64,000 nt of DNA from Candidatus Sulfotelmatobacter sp. (GTDB lineage Bacteria; Acidobacteriota; Terriglobia; Terriglobales; Acidobacteriaceae), in the NCBI GenBank assembly GCA_030041215.1, contig JASHOH010000006.1, forward strand, positions 1 through 64,000, written 5' to 3'. The notes under the pieces are model-generated. The model saw only the letters and a program-made list of their open reading frames with translations, did no database searches and was not told the origin of the DNA. Below, one piece after another: positions 8,836-17,041 of this stretch. Each line of letters begins with the position of its first letter. The stretch's first letter is position 1. A program made the translations under genes and the position numbers.

Positions 8836-10815
8836 ATGACGATCGGCAAGAAGCTGTACATGAATTTCGGAATCATCCTCAGCATGGTGGTGGTTCTGTT
8901 CTTGGTCAACTTGCTGGCGGTGCTGCGCGAGCACACTACCAAGGCAGCAGCGGCCGCATCGCTCGAACTGGAGGACGTCACCAACCAAGTCCGCTTCCAG
9001 ATGATGCAGAACCGCCTCTACCTCAGCAATTACCTGCTGAGCGGGGATACGCGCGAAGTCGAGCGCATGAATGACGGTCTGCGTGTTCTAGCGGACAAAC
9101 TATCTCAAGGGAAGAGCCTGGCCAATTCTGAACAGGAGCAAACCGCACTTGCCAAGGTAGAGCAACTGGAACAGGCCTGGGCCAAAGAATTCGCCCAGCC
9201 GCTCATCGACAAGCGCAAGGACGTCGATTCCGGCAACGCCACCGTCGCCGAATTGCAAATCTATTACCTGCAGAAAGACGCCTCTTCCTGGGTCAAGAAT
9301 TCCACCGAACAACTCGACATTGCCGATGCCGAAAACCACAAACTCGTTGACTCGCGCCGTAAATCGGATGAATCCGCCAGCAACTGGACCATTCTGTTCG
9401 CGGCTCTCAGCACGATCGTCGCACTAAGTGTGGGCGGGGTGGTTGCGTATAGGACGGCGAAGTCCATCACCGCCCCTCTGACCAACTTGATGCATGTTTC
9501 GCGGCAGATCGGCGACACCGGCGATCTGGAGCACACCATCGACGTACGGGGCGACGATGAAATCGGCGAACTGGCACGCAGTTTCGCCAAGATGGTCACC
9601 TATCTGAAAGAAATGGCCGGCGTTTCCGAAGCCATCGCCGGCGGCGACCTCACTGTTCAAGTGAAACCACGCTCCGCGAATGACACTCTGGGCAACGCCT
9701 TCGCCAAGATGGTCGAGGGTCTTGGACGCCTGGTGCGTAGCGTGCGCGACGCCTCCACGCAAGTGGCTACGGCCAGCGGCCAGGTCGCCAATGCCTCCGA
9801 CGATTCCGCCAAGATCGGCTTGCAGGCTTCCTCCGCCATTGATGAAGTCACCAGCACAATGCACGAAATGAGCGTCAACGTACAGAACATGGTGAAGAGC
9901 ACGCAAGTGCAGGCTTCCAGCGTGAGCGAGACTTCTGCCTCCATCGACCAGATGGTCGCTTCCATCCAGCGCGTCGCCGACACCGCCAAGGTGCTGCTCG
10001 ATATTTCGAACCGCTCGCGCGAAGAAGTCCATAGTGGCATCGCCACAATGGAAAAAGCGACCGATGGCCTCAACCGCATCAACTCCACCATCACCAGTTC
10101 CGGAGAAATCATCGGAGCGCTCGGCCAGCGTGCCGACGATATCGGCAAGATTATTGAAGTCATTGACGATCTCGCCGAGCAGACCAATCTGTTGGCTCTG
10201 AACGCTGCCATTGAAGCCGCCCGCGCCGGCGAACACGGTTTGGGCTTCGCAGTTGTGGCCGACGAAGTTCGCAAGCTGGCGGAAAAATCAGCCCAGTCCA
10301 CTAAAGAGATTTCCGAGCTTATCCAGAGCATTCAAAAAGAAGCCCGCAAAGCCGTCGAGAACATGGACCGCTCCACCGCCATCGTCAACGAAGGTCTCGA
10401 CCTTGGCGGCGAGCTGAACGCCGCGCTGCGCAAGATTTCCAATGTGGTCACTGAAGTTTACAAGTTCGCCCAGGAAATCGGCGCGGCCACCAACGAGCAA
10501 TCGCACGGCTCGTCGCAGATTGCTCGCGCCACCACGCGTCTGAACGAGATCACGCACGAAATCAACTCAGCGGTCGAAGAACAGGCCTCGGGAGCGCAGG
10601 CGGTAGTCAAGGCCATGGAACGCATGCGCGAATTGGTGCAGCAGTCCACCTCCGGTTCGACTGAACTCGCCGCTTCCGCCGAGCAGATGTCAAAAATGTC
10701 GCGCGGCCTGCTCGATTTCATGGACCGCTTCACGCTCGATGAGGCGGCCCGGCCTGCGGCGGATGAAGAGAAGAAGTCAAGCGGCCGCCGGGCGGCAGCG
10801 GCGGCGCGTTCTTAA
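8836..10815 (+). CDS. Methyl-accepting chemotaxis protein
   Basis: 659-residue transmembrane chemoreceptor. TM1 is at about 9-31, a helical periplasmic sensor at about 32-185, TM2 at about 188-210, then HAMP (about 211-265, with a second HAMP-like stretch following), and a long coiled-coil signalling domain. The kinase-contact tip has EQTNLLALNAAIEAARAGE followed by GFAVVADEVRKLAE. It presumably forms signalling arrays with CheW and CheA from the genes just downstream; cheW starts 23 bp later. The tail is Lys/Ser/Arg/Ala-rich and has no CheR-docking pentapeptide. The ligand is unknown. Confidence 0.95.
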   Translation: MTIGKKLYMNFGIILSMVVVLFLVNLLAVLREHTTKAAAAASLELEDVTNQVRFQMMQNRLYLSNYLLSGDTREVERMNDGLRVLADKLSQGKSLANSEQEQTALAKVEQLEQAWAKEFAQPLIDKRKDVDSGNATVAELQIYYLQKDASSWVKNSTEQLDIADAENHKLVDSRRKSDESASNWTILFAALSTIVALSVGGVVAYRTAKSITAPLTNLMHVSRQIGDTGDLEHTIDVRGDDEIGELARSFAKMVTYLKEMAGVSEAIAGGDLTVQVKPRSANDTLGNAFAKMVEGLGRLVRSVRDASTQVATASGQVANASDDSAKIGLQASSAIDEVTSTMHEMSVNVQNMVKSTQVQASSVSETSASIDQMVASIQRVADTAKVLLDISNRSREEVHSGIATMEKATDGLNRINSTITSSGEIIGALGQRADDIGKIIEVIDDLAEQTNLLALNAAIEAARAGEHGLGFAVVADEVRKLAEKSAQSTKEISELIQSIQKEARKAVENMDRSTAIVNEGLDLGGELNAALRKISNVVTEVYKFAQEIGAATNEQSHGSSQIARATTRLNEITHEINSAVEEQASGAQAVVKAMERMRELVQQSTSGSTELAASAEQMSKMSRGLLDFMDRFTLDEAARPAADEEKKSSGRRAAAAARS

Positions 10816-10838
10816 AAGACTCGAGTTTAAGGAGAAGG

Positions 10839-11339
10839 ATGAACCGCGAATTGCACATCGTGGGCTTTCAGGTGGGCCGCGAGACTTACGGCGTACCCAT
10901 TACCTCCCTGCACGAAATCGTGCGCGTGCCTGAGATCACCGCCGTGCCTGATGCCCCCGACTATCTGGAAGGCGTCATCAACCTGCGCGGAAAGATCGTG
11001 TCGGTCATGGACCTGCGCAAGCGCTTCGGCGATAAGAACGCCACCATAAGGAAACAAAATCGGATTCTCGTCGTCGAGCATTCCGGCAAGCTCGCCGGGC
11101 TGATCGTGGATTCAGCTTCCGAGGTGCTGAAAATCGCCAGCGAAAATGTGGAAGCTCCGCCCGCCGCATTTCAGGAAGGCGGATTGAACTGCGTCACCGG
11201 CTTGGGTAAGGTCGATGGCCGTTTAATTGTGCTGCTTGACATGACGAGACTGCTGGCACCGGGAAATTTGACCCAACAGAACAGCAACGCAGAAAGCAAG
11301 AACGGTAAAACGGAAGCCCGCGCGGCGTCCGCACGGTAG
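10839..11339 (+). CDS. cheW: Chemotaxis coupling protein CheW
   Basis: 166-residue CheW adaptor linking chemoreceptor tips to CheA. The core begins IVGFQVGRETYGVPI and contains VIDLRGKIV-like YLEGVINLRGKIVSVMDLR, then LIVDSASEVLKI and GRLIVLLDMTRLL, covering both beta-barrel halves. The last 30 residues are a hydrophilic Asn/Glu/Lys-rich tail outside the domain. An AAGGAGAAGG Shine-Dalgarno sequence precedes the ATG. It lies between the MCP and cheR in the operon. Confidence 0.95.
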   Translation: MNRELHIVGFQVGRETYGVPITSLHEIVRVPEITAVPDAPDYLEGVINLRGKIVSVMDLRKRFGDKNATIRKQNRILVVEHSGKLAGLIVDSASEVLKIASENVEAPPAAFQEGGLNCVTGLGKVDGRLIVLLDMTRLLAPGNLTQQNSNAESKNGKTEARAASAR

Positions 11340-11412
11340 CAGGTTCACATCATGGGGATTTGTAACCGAGGATTCGTGCTGGGAGAAAACGCAAGAAACA
11401 AGGATTCGTATC

Positions 11413-11467
11413 AGGGCACGGCTTCAGCCGTGCCGCACACGTCAGAAGATTTTGGGGCTTTAGCCCC
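11413..11467. repeat. Two-palindrome intergenic module, copy 1
   Basis: Two perfect hairpins in tandem between cheW and cheR. GGCACGGC-TTCA-GCCGTGCC lies at 11415-11434 (8-bp stem) and GGGGCT-TT-AGCCCC at 11454-11467 (6-bp stem). The second is followed by CGGGGTTCTAC just before the cheR start. A closely related module lies upstream of cheY (15713-15860). It has no T-tract, so it is not a standard intrinsic terminator. Confidence 0.8.
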
Positions 11468-11485
11468 CGGGGTTCTACACAACGC

Positions 11486-12397
11486 ATGAGCACTTTCGGA
11501 GCCGCGCCTGCTCCCATTTTGACCGACGCCGAACTGCGCCTGTTGCAGGCCCTCGTGTACCAGGAGTGCGGCATGCACTTCGACGAGCGCCGCACGCACT
11601 TCCTCCAGGACCGCTTGCTGCGCCGGTTAAAGGAATGCCGCGTGGATTCCTTCTACTCCTATTACCGGATGCTGATCAGCGCCGAGGGCAAGGCCGAACT
11701 GGCACGGCTGGTTGAGAACCTGACAGTCAACGAAACCAGCTTCTTCCGTCACAAAGCTCAGCTGGATTTGTTTCAAAGGCTCGCTTTCGAAGAAACAATT
11801 AAGCGGAAGCAAGCTCACCGTGAATATACCATCCGCGTCTGGAGCGCGGGCTGCTCGACCGGCCAGGAACCGTACACGCTGGGCATGCTGGCTGCGGATG
11901 CGCTGGCTTTCTATTACCTGCGGAATCCCCTGCCCGTGGAAATGACTATGCCCAAGCCGCTGATCCCTCCCCCCTGGCGCGTGGAAATTCTTGCCAGCGA
12001 CATCAGCTATTCGGTTTTGCGCACCGGCCAGGAAGGGCTTTACAACGAGCACCAGATGGCGGGCGTCGACTATAGTTTCCGCCTGCGCTACTTCGACAAA
12101 GTCGGCGATCGTTATGCCGTCAAAAAAGCGCTGAAGGAGATCGTTCACTTCGACTTTCACAATCTCAAGACCGAATACCTCCCACAGCGCAACGACGTGA
12201 TTTTCTGCCGCAACGTGATGATGTACTTCGACGAAGCCGAGCAGAAGCGGCTGATCGAAAAGTTTTATCGCTGTCTGAATCCCGGCGGCTACTTGTTTGT
12301 CGGCCATGCCGAAAGCCTGCTGGGACTTACCGACAAATTCGCGATGATTCATCGCGACAGTGGGACGGCATATCACCGAATTGAGGTGCGAGAGTGA
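11486..12397 (+). CDS. cheR: Chemotaxis protein methyltransferase CheR
   Basis: 303-residue SAM-dependent methyltransferase that methylates receptor glutamates. An N-terminal helical domain (about 10-85) has NLTVNETSFFRH at its end. The catalytic domain has the SAM-binding WSAGCSTGQEPYT, ILASDIS, the FCRNVMMYFD loop, and GGYLFVGHAESL. No beta-subdomain deletion was seen. It overlaps cheA by 4 bp (GTGA). The start ATG at 11486 follows the palindrome module directly and lacks a strong Shine-Dalgarno sequence. Confidence 0.95.
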   Translation: MSTFGAAPAPILTDAELRLLQALVYQECGMHFDERRTHFLQDRLLRRLKECRVDSFYSYYRMLISAEGKAELARLVENLTVNETSFFRHKAQLDLFQRLAFEETIKRKQAHREYTIRVWSAGCSTGQEPYTLGMLAADALAFYYLRNPLPVEMTMPKPLIPPPWRVEILASDISYSVLRTGQEGLYNEHQMAGVDYSFRLRYFDKVGDRYAVKKALKEIVHFDFHNLKTEYLPQRNDVIFCRNVMMYFDEAEQKRLIEKFYRCLNPGGYLFVGHAESLLGLTDKFAMIHRDSGTAYHRIEVRE

Positions 12398-14601
12398 CCA
12401 ATCCTCCCGATGAGCGCGCCGCGGAACTGCGAGCGTTGTTTTTTGAAACCTCCCAGGAACTGCTGCAGGCATTGAACGAGGAAACTCTCAAGCTGGAAAA
12501 AAATCCCGGCGATGAGGAAATCGTGCGTTCGATCCGCCGCACCGTTCATACGCTCAAAGGCGACTCGGCAGCCTGCGGCCTACGCGAACTGAGCGAACTG
12601 GCGCACCAGTTTGAAGATGCACTTTCGCTCGAAGGTACGGCCGCTCACGTCGCACTGGCTGAAATCGCATTTGCCGCTGCCGACGTCTTCGCCGAGATGA
12701 TCGCGGCTTACCAGTCTGGCATTGCCTTGCCTGACGTCCAGGCTCTGCACCAGAAAATCAGAGAACTCACTGCATCTCCTGGCGCCAGGAAAGTCCGCCG
12801 CAAGAAAAAAAACATTGCGCCCGATTCCAGAAAAGATTGGAGCGCTGCGGAAAAGAAAGCCATTGCCGAAGCCCAGAAGGCGGGCTTCGCACTGTATGAG
12901 GTTGTGGTCAAGATCGACCCTCATTGCAGCATGCCGATTGCGGCCCGGCAGATGATTCAGCTCGCGATCGGCAGTCTGGGACGTGTGCTGGTCGTTCGCC
13001 CGGATCCAAGCTCGCCAGCAGCATCCCGGCAAGTCGAATTCATCTTCGCTAGCCTTCAGGCAATAGAACAGATCGCAGCCAAGTGCCACATTCCAACTAT
13101 CACGGCTGACGTCAACATCAGTCTTATACAGGCTGCTGCTGCGAAAGCCTCCGCGGACGTCATAAGATCCGAAGCGACGGCTCCCGCTGAAACTACTGCT
13201 GGGACGCCGAACTCAACTCAATCTTCGGAGGTCATTAGCGCCGCGCCTCCGGTTGCAGTTCCGCCGCACACGGCGGTGGCGGAGCATTCCGCCTCGCCCG
13301 ACCTTGCAGCACCGCAGCCCTCCGTCGAAAACATTCTGCGGGTCGAAGCCGGACGTATCGATAACGTCCTCAACCTCGTCGGCGAGCTCATTATCGGCAA
13401 ATCCATGTTGCAGCAGGCCATGAACGAGTTCGGCAAGCGTTATCCCAAGGAGCTGCTACGCGGCAAGTTCGCCGATGCCATGGCCTTCCAGTCGCGCGTG
13501 CTGAACGACCTTCAGCGCTCGGTGATGAAAATCCGCATGGTTCCTGTGGAGCAGCTCTTCCGCCGCTTTCCGCGCATTGTGCGCGATGTCGCGCGGCTGT
13601 GCAATCGTGAAGTCGATCTCGAACTGTGCGGCCAGGAAACCGATCTCGACAAAGGCATCCTCGACGCCATTGCCGAGCCGCTGACCCATCTGGTGCGCAA
13701 CGCCGTCAGCCACGGCATCGAACCTGCCGAGCAGCGACGGGCGCAGGGCAAGCCGCCGCGCGGCAAGATTCGCCTCAACGCTTATCACCAAGGCAACCAG
13801 GTACTGGTCGAGGTAAGTGACGATGGCCGTGGCATCGACTCGCAGATGATTCGCAATAAGGCCATCGAACTCGGCATGGTGGTCGCCGAAGATGCCGCGC
13901 GCTTGAGCGAAGCCGAATCGCTCGACCTGATCTTCCGTCCCGGGTTCAGCACCGCCGAACACATCACAGAAGTCTCCGGGCGGGGGGTTGGCATGGACGT
14001 AGTGCAAAGCGTCTTGCAGCGCCTGAAAGCTACAATTCACGTGGAGACCCGCCTGGGCGTGGGCACAACCTTCCGCCTCAAGCTGCCGCTCACACTGGCC
14101 ATAATCAAGGCGCTGATGTTCTGGGTCGAGCAGCGGCTGTACGCCATTCCGCTCAATGCTGTCAGCCAGATCGCCCGCACTTTCGAATCGGAAGTTCATC
14201 AGGTTGACAACTACGAAGTCTTGCAATTTCGCAATCAGGTGCTGCCATTGCTGCGCCTGGGCCGGGCTCCCGCGCCGCACGTTGACCGCAAAGCGCAGAA
14301 GCTGTTCGTACTGGTTATCACGGTCGGCGAAAGAAAATACGGCCTTATCGTCGATTCTCTCGAAGGCGAAGAAGAACTCGTGATTAAGGCGCTTGACGAT
14401 CAGACTTTCGCGACTGACCTCGTAAACGGAGCTTCCATCCTCGGTGACGGCAAGGTCGTTCTCATTCTCAACCTGCCCGCGGTCGTGGAACACGTTTCGC
14501 GTATGCGACCTGGAGCTGCCGGAACAACAAACTTCGGGCTTCTGCTAAATCATGCCGACCGCGCCCGGCTTGCCCTGGGCGCAGCGGAGGGCCACGCATG
14601 A
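12394..14601 (+). CDS. cheA: Chemotaxis histidine kinase CheA
   Basis: 735-residue CheA. The P1 Hpt domain has phospho-acceptor His52 (VHTLKGDSA). A basic linker follows (about 133-150), then a P2-like region (about 155-245) and an Ala/Pro/Ser-rich linker. The P3 dimerisation helices start near 312 (RVEAGRIDNVLNLVGELI). The P4 ATPase domain carries HLVRNAVSHGIE, DDGRGID and GRGVGMDVV. P5 is CheW-like and ends near 715. All kinase boxes are intact. It is coupled to cheR and cheB by 4-bp overlaps. It should phosphorylate CheB and the downstream CheY. Confidence 0.95.
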   Translation: MTNPPDERAAELRALFFETSQELLQALNEETLKLEKNPGDEEIVRSIRRTVHTLKGDSAACGLRELSELAHQFEDALSLEGTAAHVALAEIAFAAADVFAEMIAAYQSGIALPDVQALHQKIRELTASPGARKVRRKKKNIAPDSRKDWSAAEKKAIAEAQKAGFALYEVVVKIDPHCSMPIAARQMIQLAIGSLGRVLVVRPDPSSPAASRQVEFIFASLQAIEQIAAKCHIPTITADVNISLIQAAAAKASADVIRSEATAPAETTAGTPNSTQSSEVISAAPPVAVPPHTAVAEHSASPDLAAPQPSVENILRVEAGRIDNVLNLVGELIIGKSMLQQAMNEFGKRYPKELLRGKFADAMAFQSRVLNDLQRSVMKIRMVPVEQLFRRFPRIVRDVARLCNREVDLELCGQETDLDKGILDAIAEPLTHLVRNAVSHGIEPAEQRRAQGKPPRGKIRLNAYHQGNQVLVEVSDDGRGIDSQMIRNKAIELGMVVAEDAARLSEAESLDLIFRPGFSTAEHITEVSGRGVGMDVVQSVLQRLKATIHVETRLGVGTTFRLKLPLTLAIIKALMFWVEQRLYAIPLNAVSQIARTFESEVHQVDNYEVLQFRNQVLPLLRLGRAPAPHVDRKAQKLFVLVITVGERKYGLIVDSLEGEEELVIKALDDQTFATDLVNGASILGDGKVVLILNLPAVVEHVSRMRPGAAGTTNFGLLLNHADRARLALGAAEGHA

Positions 14602-15701
14602 AACCGGAAAAAAGAATCCGCGTGCTGGTGGTCGATGATTCCGCACTAATGCGCAAGCTGATCCCGCAGATGATCGAGGACGACCCCGCCATCGAAGTCG
14701 TCGGCACCGCCATGGATGGCACGTTCTGCCTGAAGAAGATTGCAGAGCTTCAGCCGCATGTAGTGACGCTCGATTTGCAGATGCCGGGCATGAACGGCAT
14801 CGACACTTTAAAAGAGATCATGCGGCATAATCCCCTGCCGGTGATCGTGGTCAGTTCGCATACCACTGACGGAGCGTCGGTCACCTTCAAGGCGCTGGGT
14901 CTGGGCGCAGTCGATTTTGTCAACAAGCCGCAGGATGCCTCGGCCCACATGAGCGAGGCCGCTGCCGAACTGAAAGCCAAGATCAAGGCTGCCGCAGACT
15001 CAAAAGTGGTCCGCCCACGAAGATGGCAGGAATCCGTCGGACCGCACGAAAAGATCTCCTTTGCGAAATCCGGACCGCCGCCCAGCAAAATTGTACCCAT
15101 CGGAATTTCCACCGGCGGCCCGCAGGCACTCGAGTTTGTGCTCTCTCAACTACCGCCCGATTTCCCCGGGACGATCATTGTCGTTCAGCACATGCCGGAA
15201 GGCTTCAGCGATATGTTTGCTCGCCGCCTGGACGAACTCTGCTCTTTGCGTGTGAAAGAGGCGCAATCGGGAGACACGCTGCAAGCCGGCCGCGTGCTGA
15301 TCTGCCCCGGCAGCCGGCACGTGAGAGTGAAGCGTCTCACCATGGGGGATGTGGTCGTGCTCAACGATGAACCGCGCGTGAACGGTCACCGTCCCAGCGC
15401 TGATGTGCTGTTCCAAAGCGCGGCGGAAGAATTCGGCCCCAAAACTGTCGCGGTGCTTATGACTGGCATGGGCGACGACGGAGCTGAGGGTCTGGGCGCG
15501 ATCAAGCGCGCCGGCGGCGTAACGATTGCGCAGAGTGAAGAATCCTGCGTGGTCTTTGGCATGCCCAAAGCCGCTATTGAGAGAGGGTATGTGACACGCG
15601 TCGTGTCTCTGGACGTGATGGCTTCGACTTTGCAAGCGCTTTGCAGCCGTAACGGCCGGGACGAAGCCGGCGCGGGAAAACCAGCCCGCGCCGGAAAGTA
15701 A
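14598..15701 (+). CDS. cheB: Chemotaxis methylesterase/deamidase CheB
   Basis: 367 residues. The receiver domain (about 7-125) has phospho-acceptor Asp59 in TLDLQMPG. A linker leads to the methylesterase domain (about 165-350) with catalytic Ser171 (GISTGGPQ), His198 (VQHMPEGF) and Asp294 (MTGMGDDGAEG). It removes methyl groups from receptors and balances CheR. It overlaps cheA by 4 bp. The C-terminal tail after residue 350 is Gly/Ala/Arg-rich and not part of the domain. Confidence 0.95.
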   Translation: MKPEKRIRVLVVDDSALMRKLIPQMIEDDPAIEVVGTAMDGTFCLKKIAELQPHVVTLDLQMPGMNGIDTLKEIMRHNPLPVIVVSSHTTDGASVTFKALGLGAVDFVNKPQDASAHMSEAAAELKAKIKAAADSKVVRPRRWQESVGPHEKISFAKSGPPPSKIVPIGISTGGPQALEFVLSQLPPDFPGTIIVVQHMPEGFSDMFARRLDELCSLRVKEAQSGDTLQAGRVLICPGSRHVRVKRLTMGDVVVLNDEPRVNGHRPSADVLFQSAAEEFGPKTVAVLMTGMGDDGAEGLGAIKRAGGVTIAQSEESCVVFGMPKAAIERGYVTRVVSLDVMASTLQALCSRNGRDEAGAGKPARAGK

Positions 15702-15712
15702 GGTTTCAGATC

Positions 15713-15860
15713 AGGGCGCGGCTTTGGCCGTGCCGGAACGTTCTTCATAAATGCGGTGCCGGGCGGCGCTTTCCTTAGAAGCGCGGCGCCTGCGCAACTG
15801 TGGAAGAGCGGCGCTTCAGCGCCGCGTCAAGGCGGCAATTTTCGGGGCTTTCAGCCCCCG
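15713..15860. repeat. Palindrome-rich intergenic module, copy 2
   Basis: The cheB-cheY spacer holds a string of palindromes of the cheW-cheR type. CAGGGCGCGGC-TTTG-GCCGTGCCGG lies near 15712-15736, GCGGCGC-TTCA-GCGCCGC at 15808-15825 (7-bp stem, same TTCA loop as copy 1), and GGGGCT-TTC-AGCCCC at 15844-15858. The order of a TTCA-loop hairpin followed by a GGGGCT hairpin is the same as in copy 1. The frame is open through the module, which extends the cheY reading frame upstream falsely. Confidence 0.75.
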
Positions 15861-15921
15861 AGGTGACCTGAGTCATCTGTTCGGCGGGTTACCGCCGTGT
15901 TGGAATAGCAAGGGAGGCGTT

Positions 15922-16362
15922 ATGGAGCAGTTCGCAGCAGTTAAACGTAGCAAGGACGGCCAGCCGGTCCGCTACTTGATCGTGGACGATTCCGTGTTCG
16001 CGCGCAAGAACCTGGCCCGCATGATCGAAAGCTTCGGAGGCCAGGTGGCCGCCGAAGCCGGTGATGGCCTCACCGCCATCAGCGAGTTCGAGCGTACTCA
16101 TCCCGACATCGTGCTCATGGATATCACCATGCCGCAGATGGAAGGCATCGAGGCCGCCGAAAAGATCGTGCAGGCACATCCTGACGCGCGTGTGGTCATG
16201 GTGTCTTCCGTGGGCTATCAGGAAAACATCGTCGCCGCATTGCAGCGCGGGGCGCGGCATTTCGTGCAGAAGCCGGTCAAACCCGAAGTTTTGTATGAAG
16301 TGATCAAGTACGTGCTGGGAGAGGATGGCGTGGTCGCCACGGCGGCCAACACGGGGGCCTAG
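15922..16362 (+). CDS. cheY: Chemotaxis response regulator CheY
   Basis: 146-residue receiver: acidic pair in LIVDDSVFAR, phospho-acceptor Asp67 in VLMDITMPQ, switch residue in MVSSVG, and Lys in VQKPVKPE. The ATG at 15922 was chosen because AAGGGAGG sits 4-5 bases upstream and the domain begins just after it; the longer frame from 15751 only reads through repeats. The 12-residue N-terminal extension before the core is slightly long for CheY. The next gene, a CheX-type phosphatase, is its likely partner. Confidence 0.92.
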   Translation: MEQFAAVKRSKDGQPVRYLIVDDSVFARKNLARMIESFGGQVAAEAGDGLTAISEFERTHPDIVLMDITMPQMEGIEAAEKIVQAHPDARVVMVSSVGYQENIVAALQRGARHFVQKPVKPEVLYEVIKYVLGEDGVVATAANTGA

Positions 16363-16366
16363 TCTC

Positions 16367-16864
16367 ATGAAGATGGAGTTGATTCAGCCTTTCATCAACG
16401 CGGCAGACGCCGTGCTGTCGCAAGGCTTGCAGGGCGCGACCAAAGTCGGGCATCTTGCAATGGACGAGGCCGGCTATCGCCGCAAGGGCGTAGCTGGAAT
16501 GGTCGAACTCAGCGGCGACATTGAAGGCCGCATTATTGTCGACCTCGATCCGCAAACCGCAGTGCGCGTGGCTAGTCACCTTGCGGGCTCACAGCTGCCC
16601 GAGTCCGACACGCTAATTCGAGAAACCATTTTCGAACTGGCGAACCAGGTCGTGGGCAATGCGATCTCTGCGCTCAACGACCAAGGATTCCATTTCCGCG
16701 TTCATCCTCCCATGCTCGTAACAGCCGCGGAAGGCGACAAGACCAGTGAAGATGTGGAAGCGCTGATGATCTGCTTCGAAACCTCTCTCGGCAACGTGTT
16801 CATGAACGTTGCCTTGCGCTACAACAAGCGCCGCATGAGCGATCACGCAACTGCGGGACGATAG
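16367..16864 (+). CDS. cheX: CheX-type CheY-phosphate phosphatase
   Basis: 165 residues of the CheC/CheX/FliY fold. The phosphatase signature Glu90-x-x-Asn93 is visible in FELANQVVGNAI, and only one such motif is present, as in CheX. The C-terminal sheet (ALMICFETSLGNVFMNVAL) also matches. The start at 16367 (MKMELIQPF) is 4 bases after the cheY stop and agrees with family N-termini; the upstream open frame is not used. It closes the chemotaxis operon and provides CheY~P turnover; no cheZ or cheD is present. Confidence 0.88.
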   Translation: MKMELIQPFINAADAVLSQGLQGATKVGHLAMDEAGYRRKGVAGMVELSGDIEGRIIVDLDPQTAVRVASHLAGSQLPESDTLIRETIFELANQVVGNAISALNDQGFHFRVHPPMLVTAAEGDKTSEDVEALMICFETSLGNVFMNVALRYNKRRMSDHATAGR

Positions 16865-16874
16865 CTGTAAGCTT

Positions 16875-16905
16875 TCGTCGTTAGTCGTTGGTCGTTCGTC
16901 GTTGG
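16875..16905. repeat. Tandem 7-bp repeat
   Basis: Four consecutive heptamers of the form T-N-GTCGT (TCGTCGT, TAGTCGT, TGGTCGT, TCGTCGT) plus TGG, directly after the cheX stop. It is non-coding and lies upstream of the ileS promoter. Confidence 0.85.
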
Positions 16906-16979
16906 CCTAATCCAACCAAACTACTTCCGAATTGTTCTGATGCCGGACGAAAATTTTTTTGCTCCCTAGGTATCGCGCA

Positions 16980-17008
16980 TAGACGTTCCCTTCCTCGCTC
17001 CCTATAAT
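16980..17008 (+). promoter_or_regulatory. Predicted sigma-70 promoter of ileS
   Basis: TAGACG at 16980-16985 (4 of 6 to TTGACA), a 17-bp spacer, and a perfect TATAAT at 17003-17008. Initiation would fall near 17015, leaving a short leader of about 27 bases before the ileS GTG. No T-box or other leader structure fits in that space. Confidence 0.6.
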
Positions 17009-17041
17009 GAAAAGATTCATTTAATCGGAGAAGCTGACCGG

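Noticed and set aside
11413..11467. CheW terminator
   Set aside because: The hairpins have no T-tract and the downstream genes clearly continue the operon.
13456..14493. 345-residue minus-strand frame opposite cheA
   Set aside because: Antisense shadow of a clear CheA domain set.
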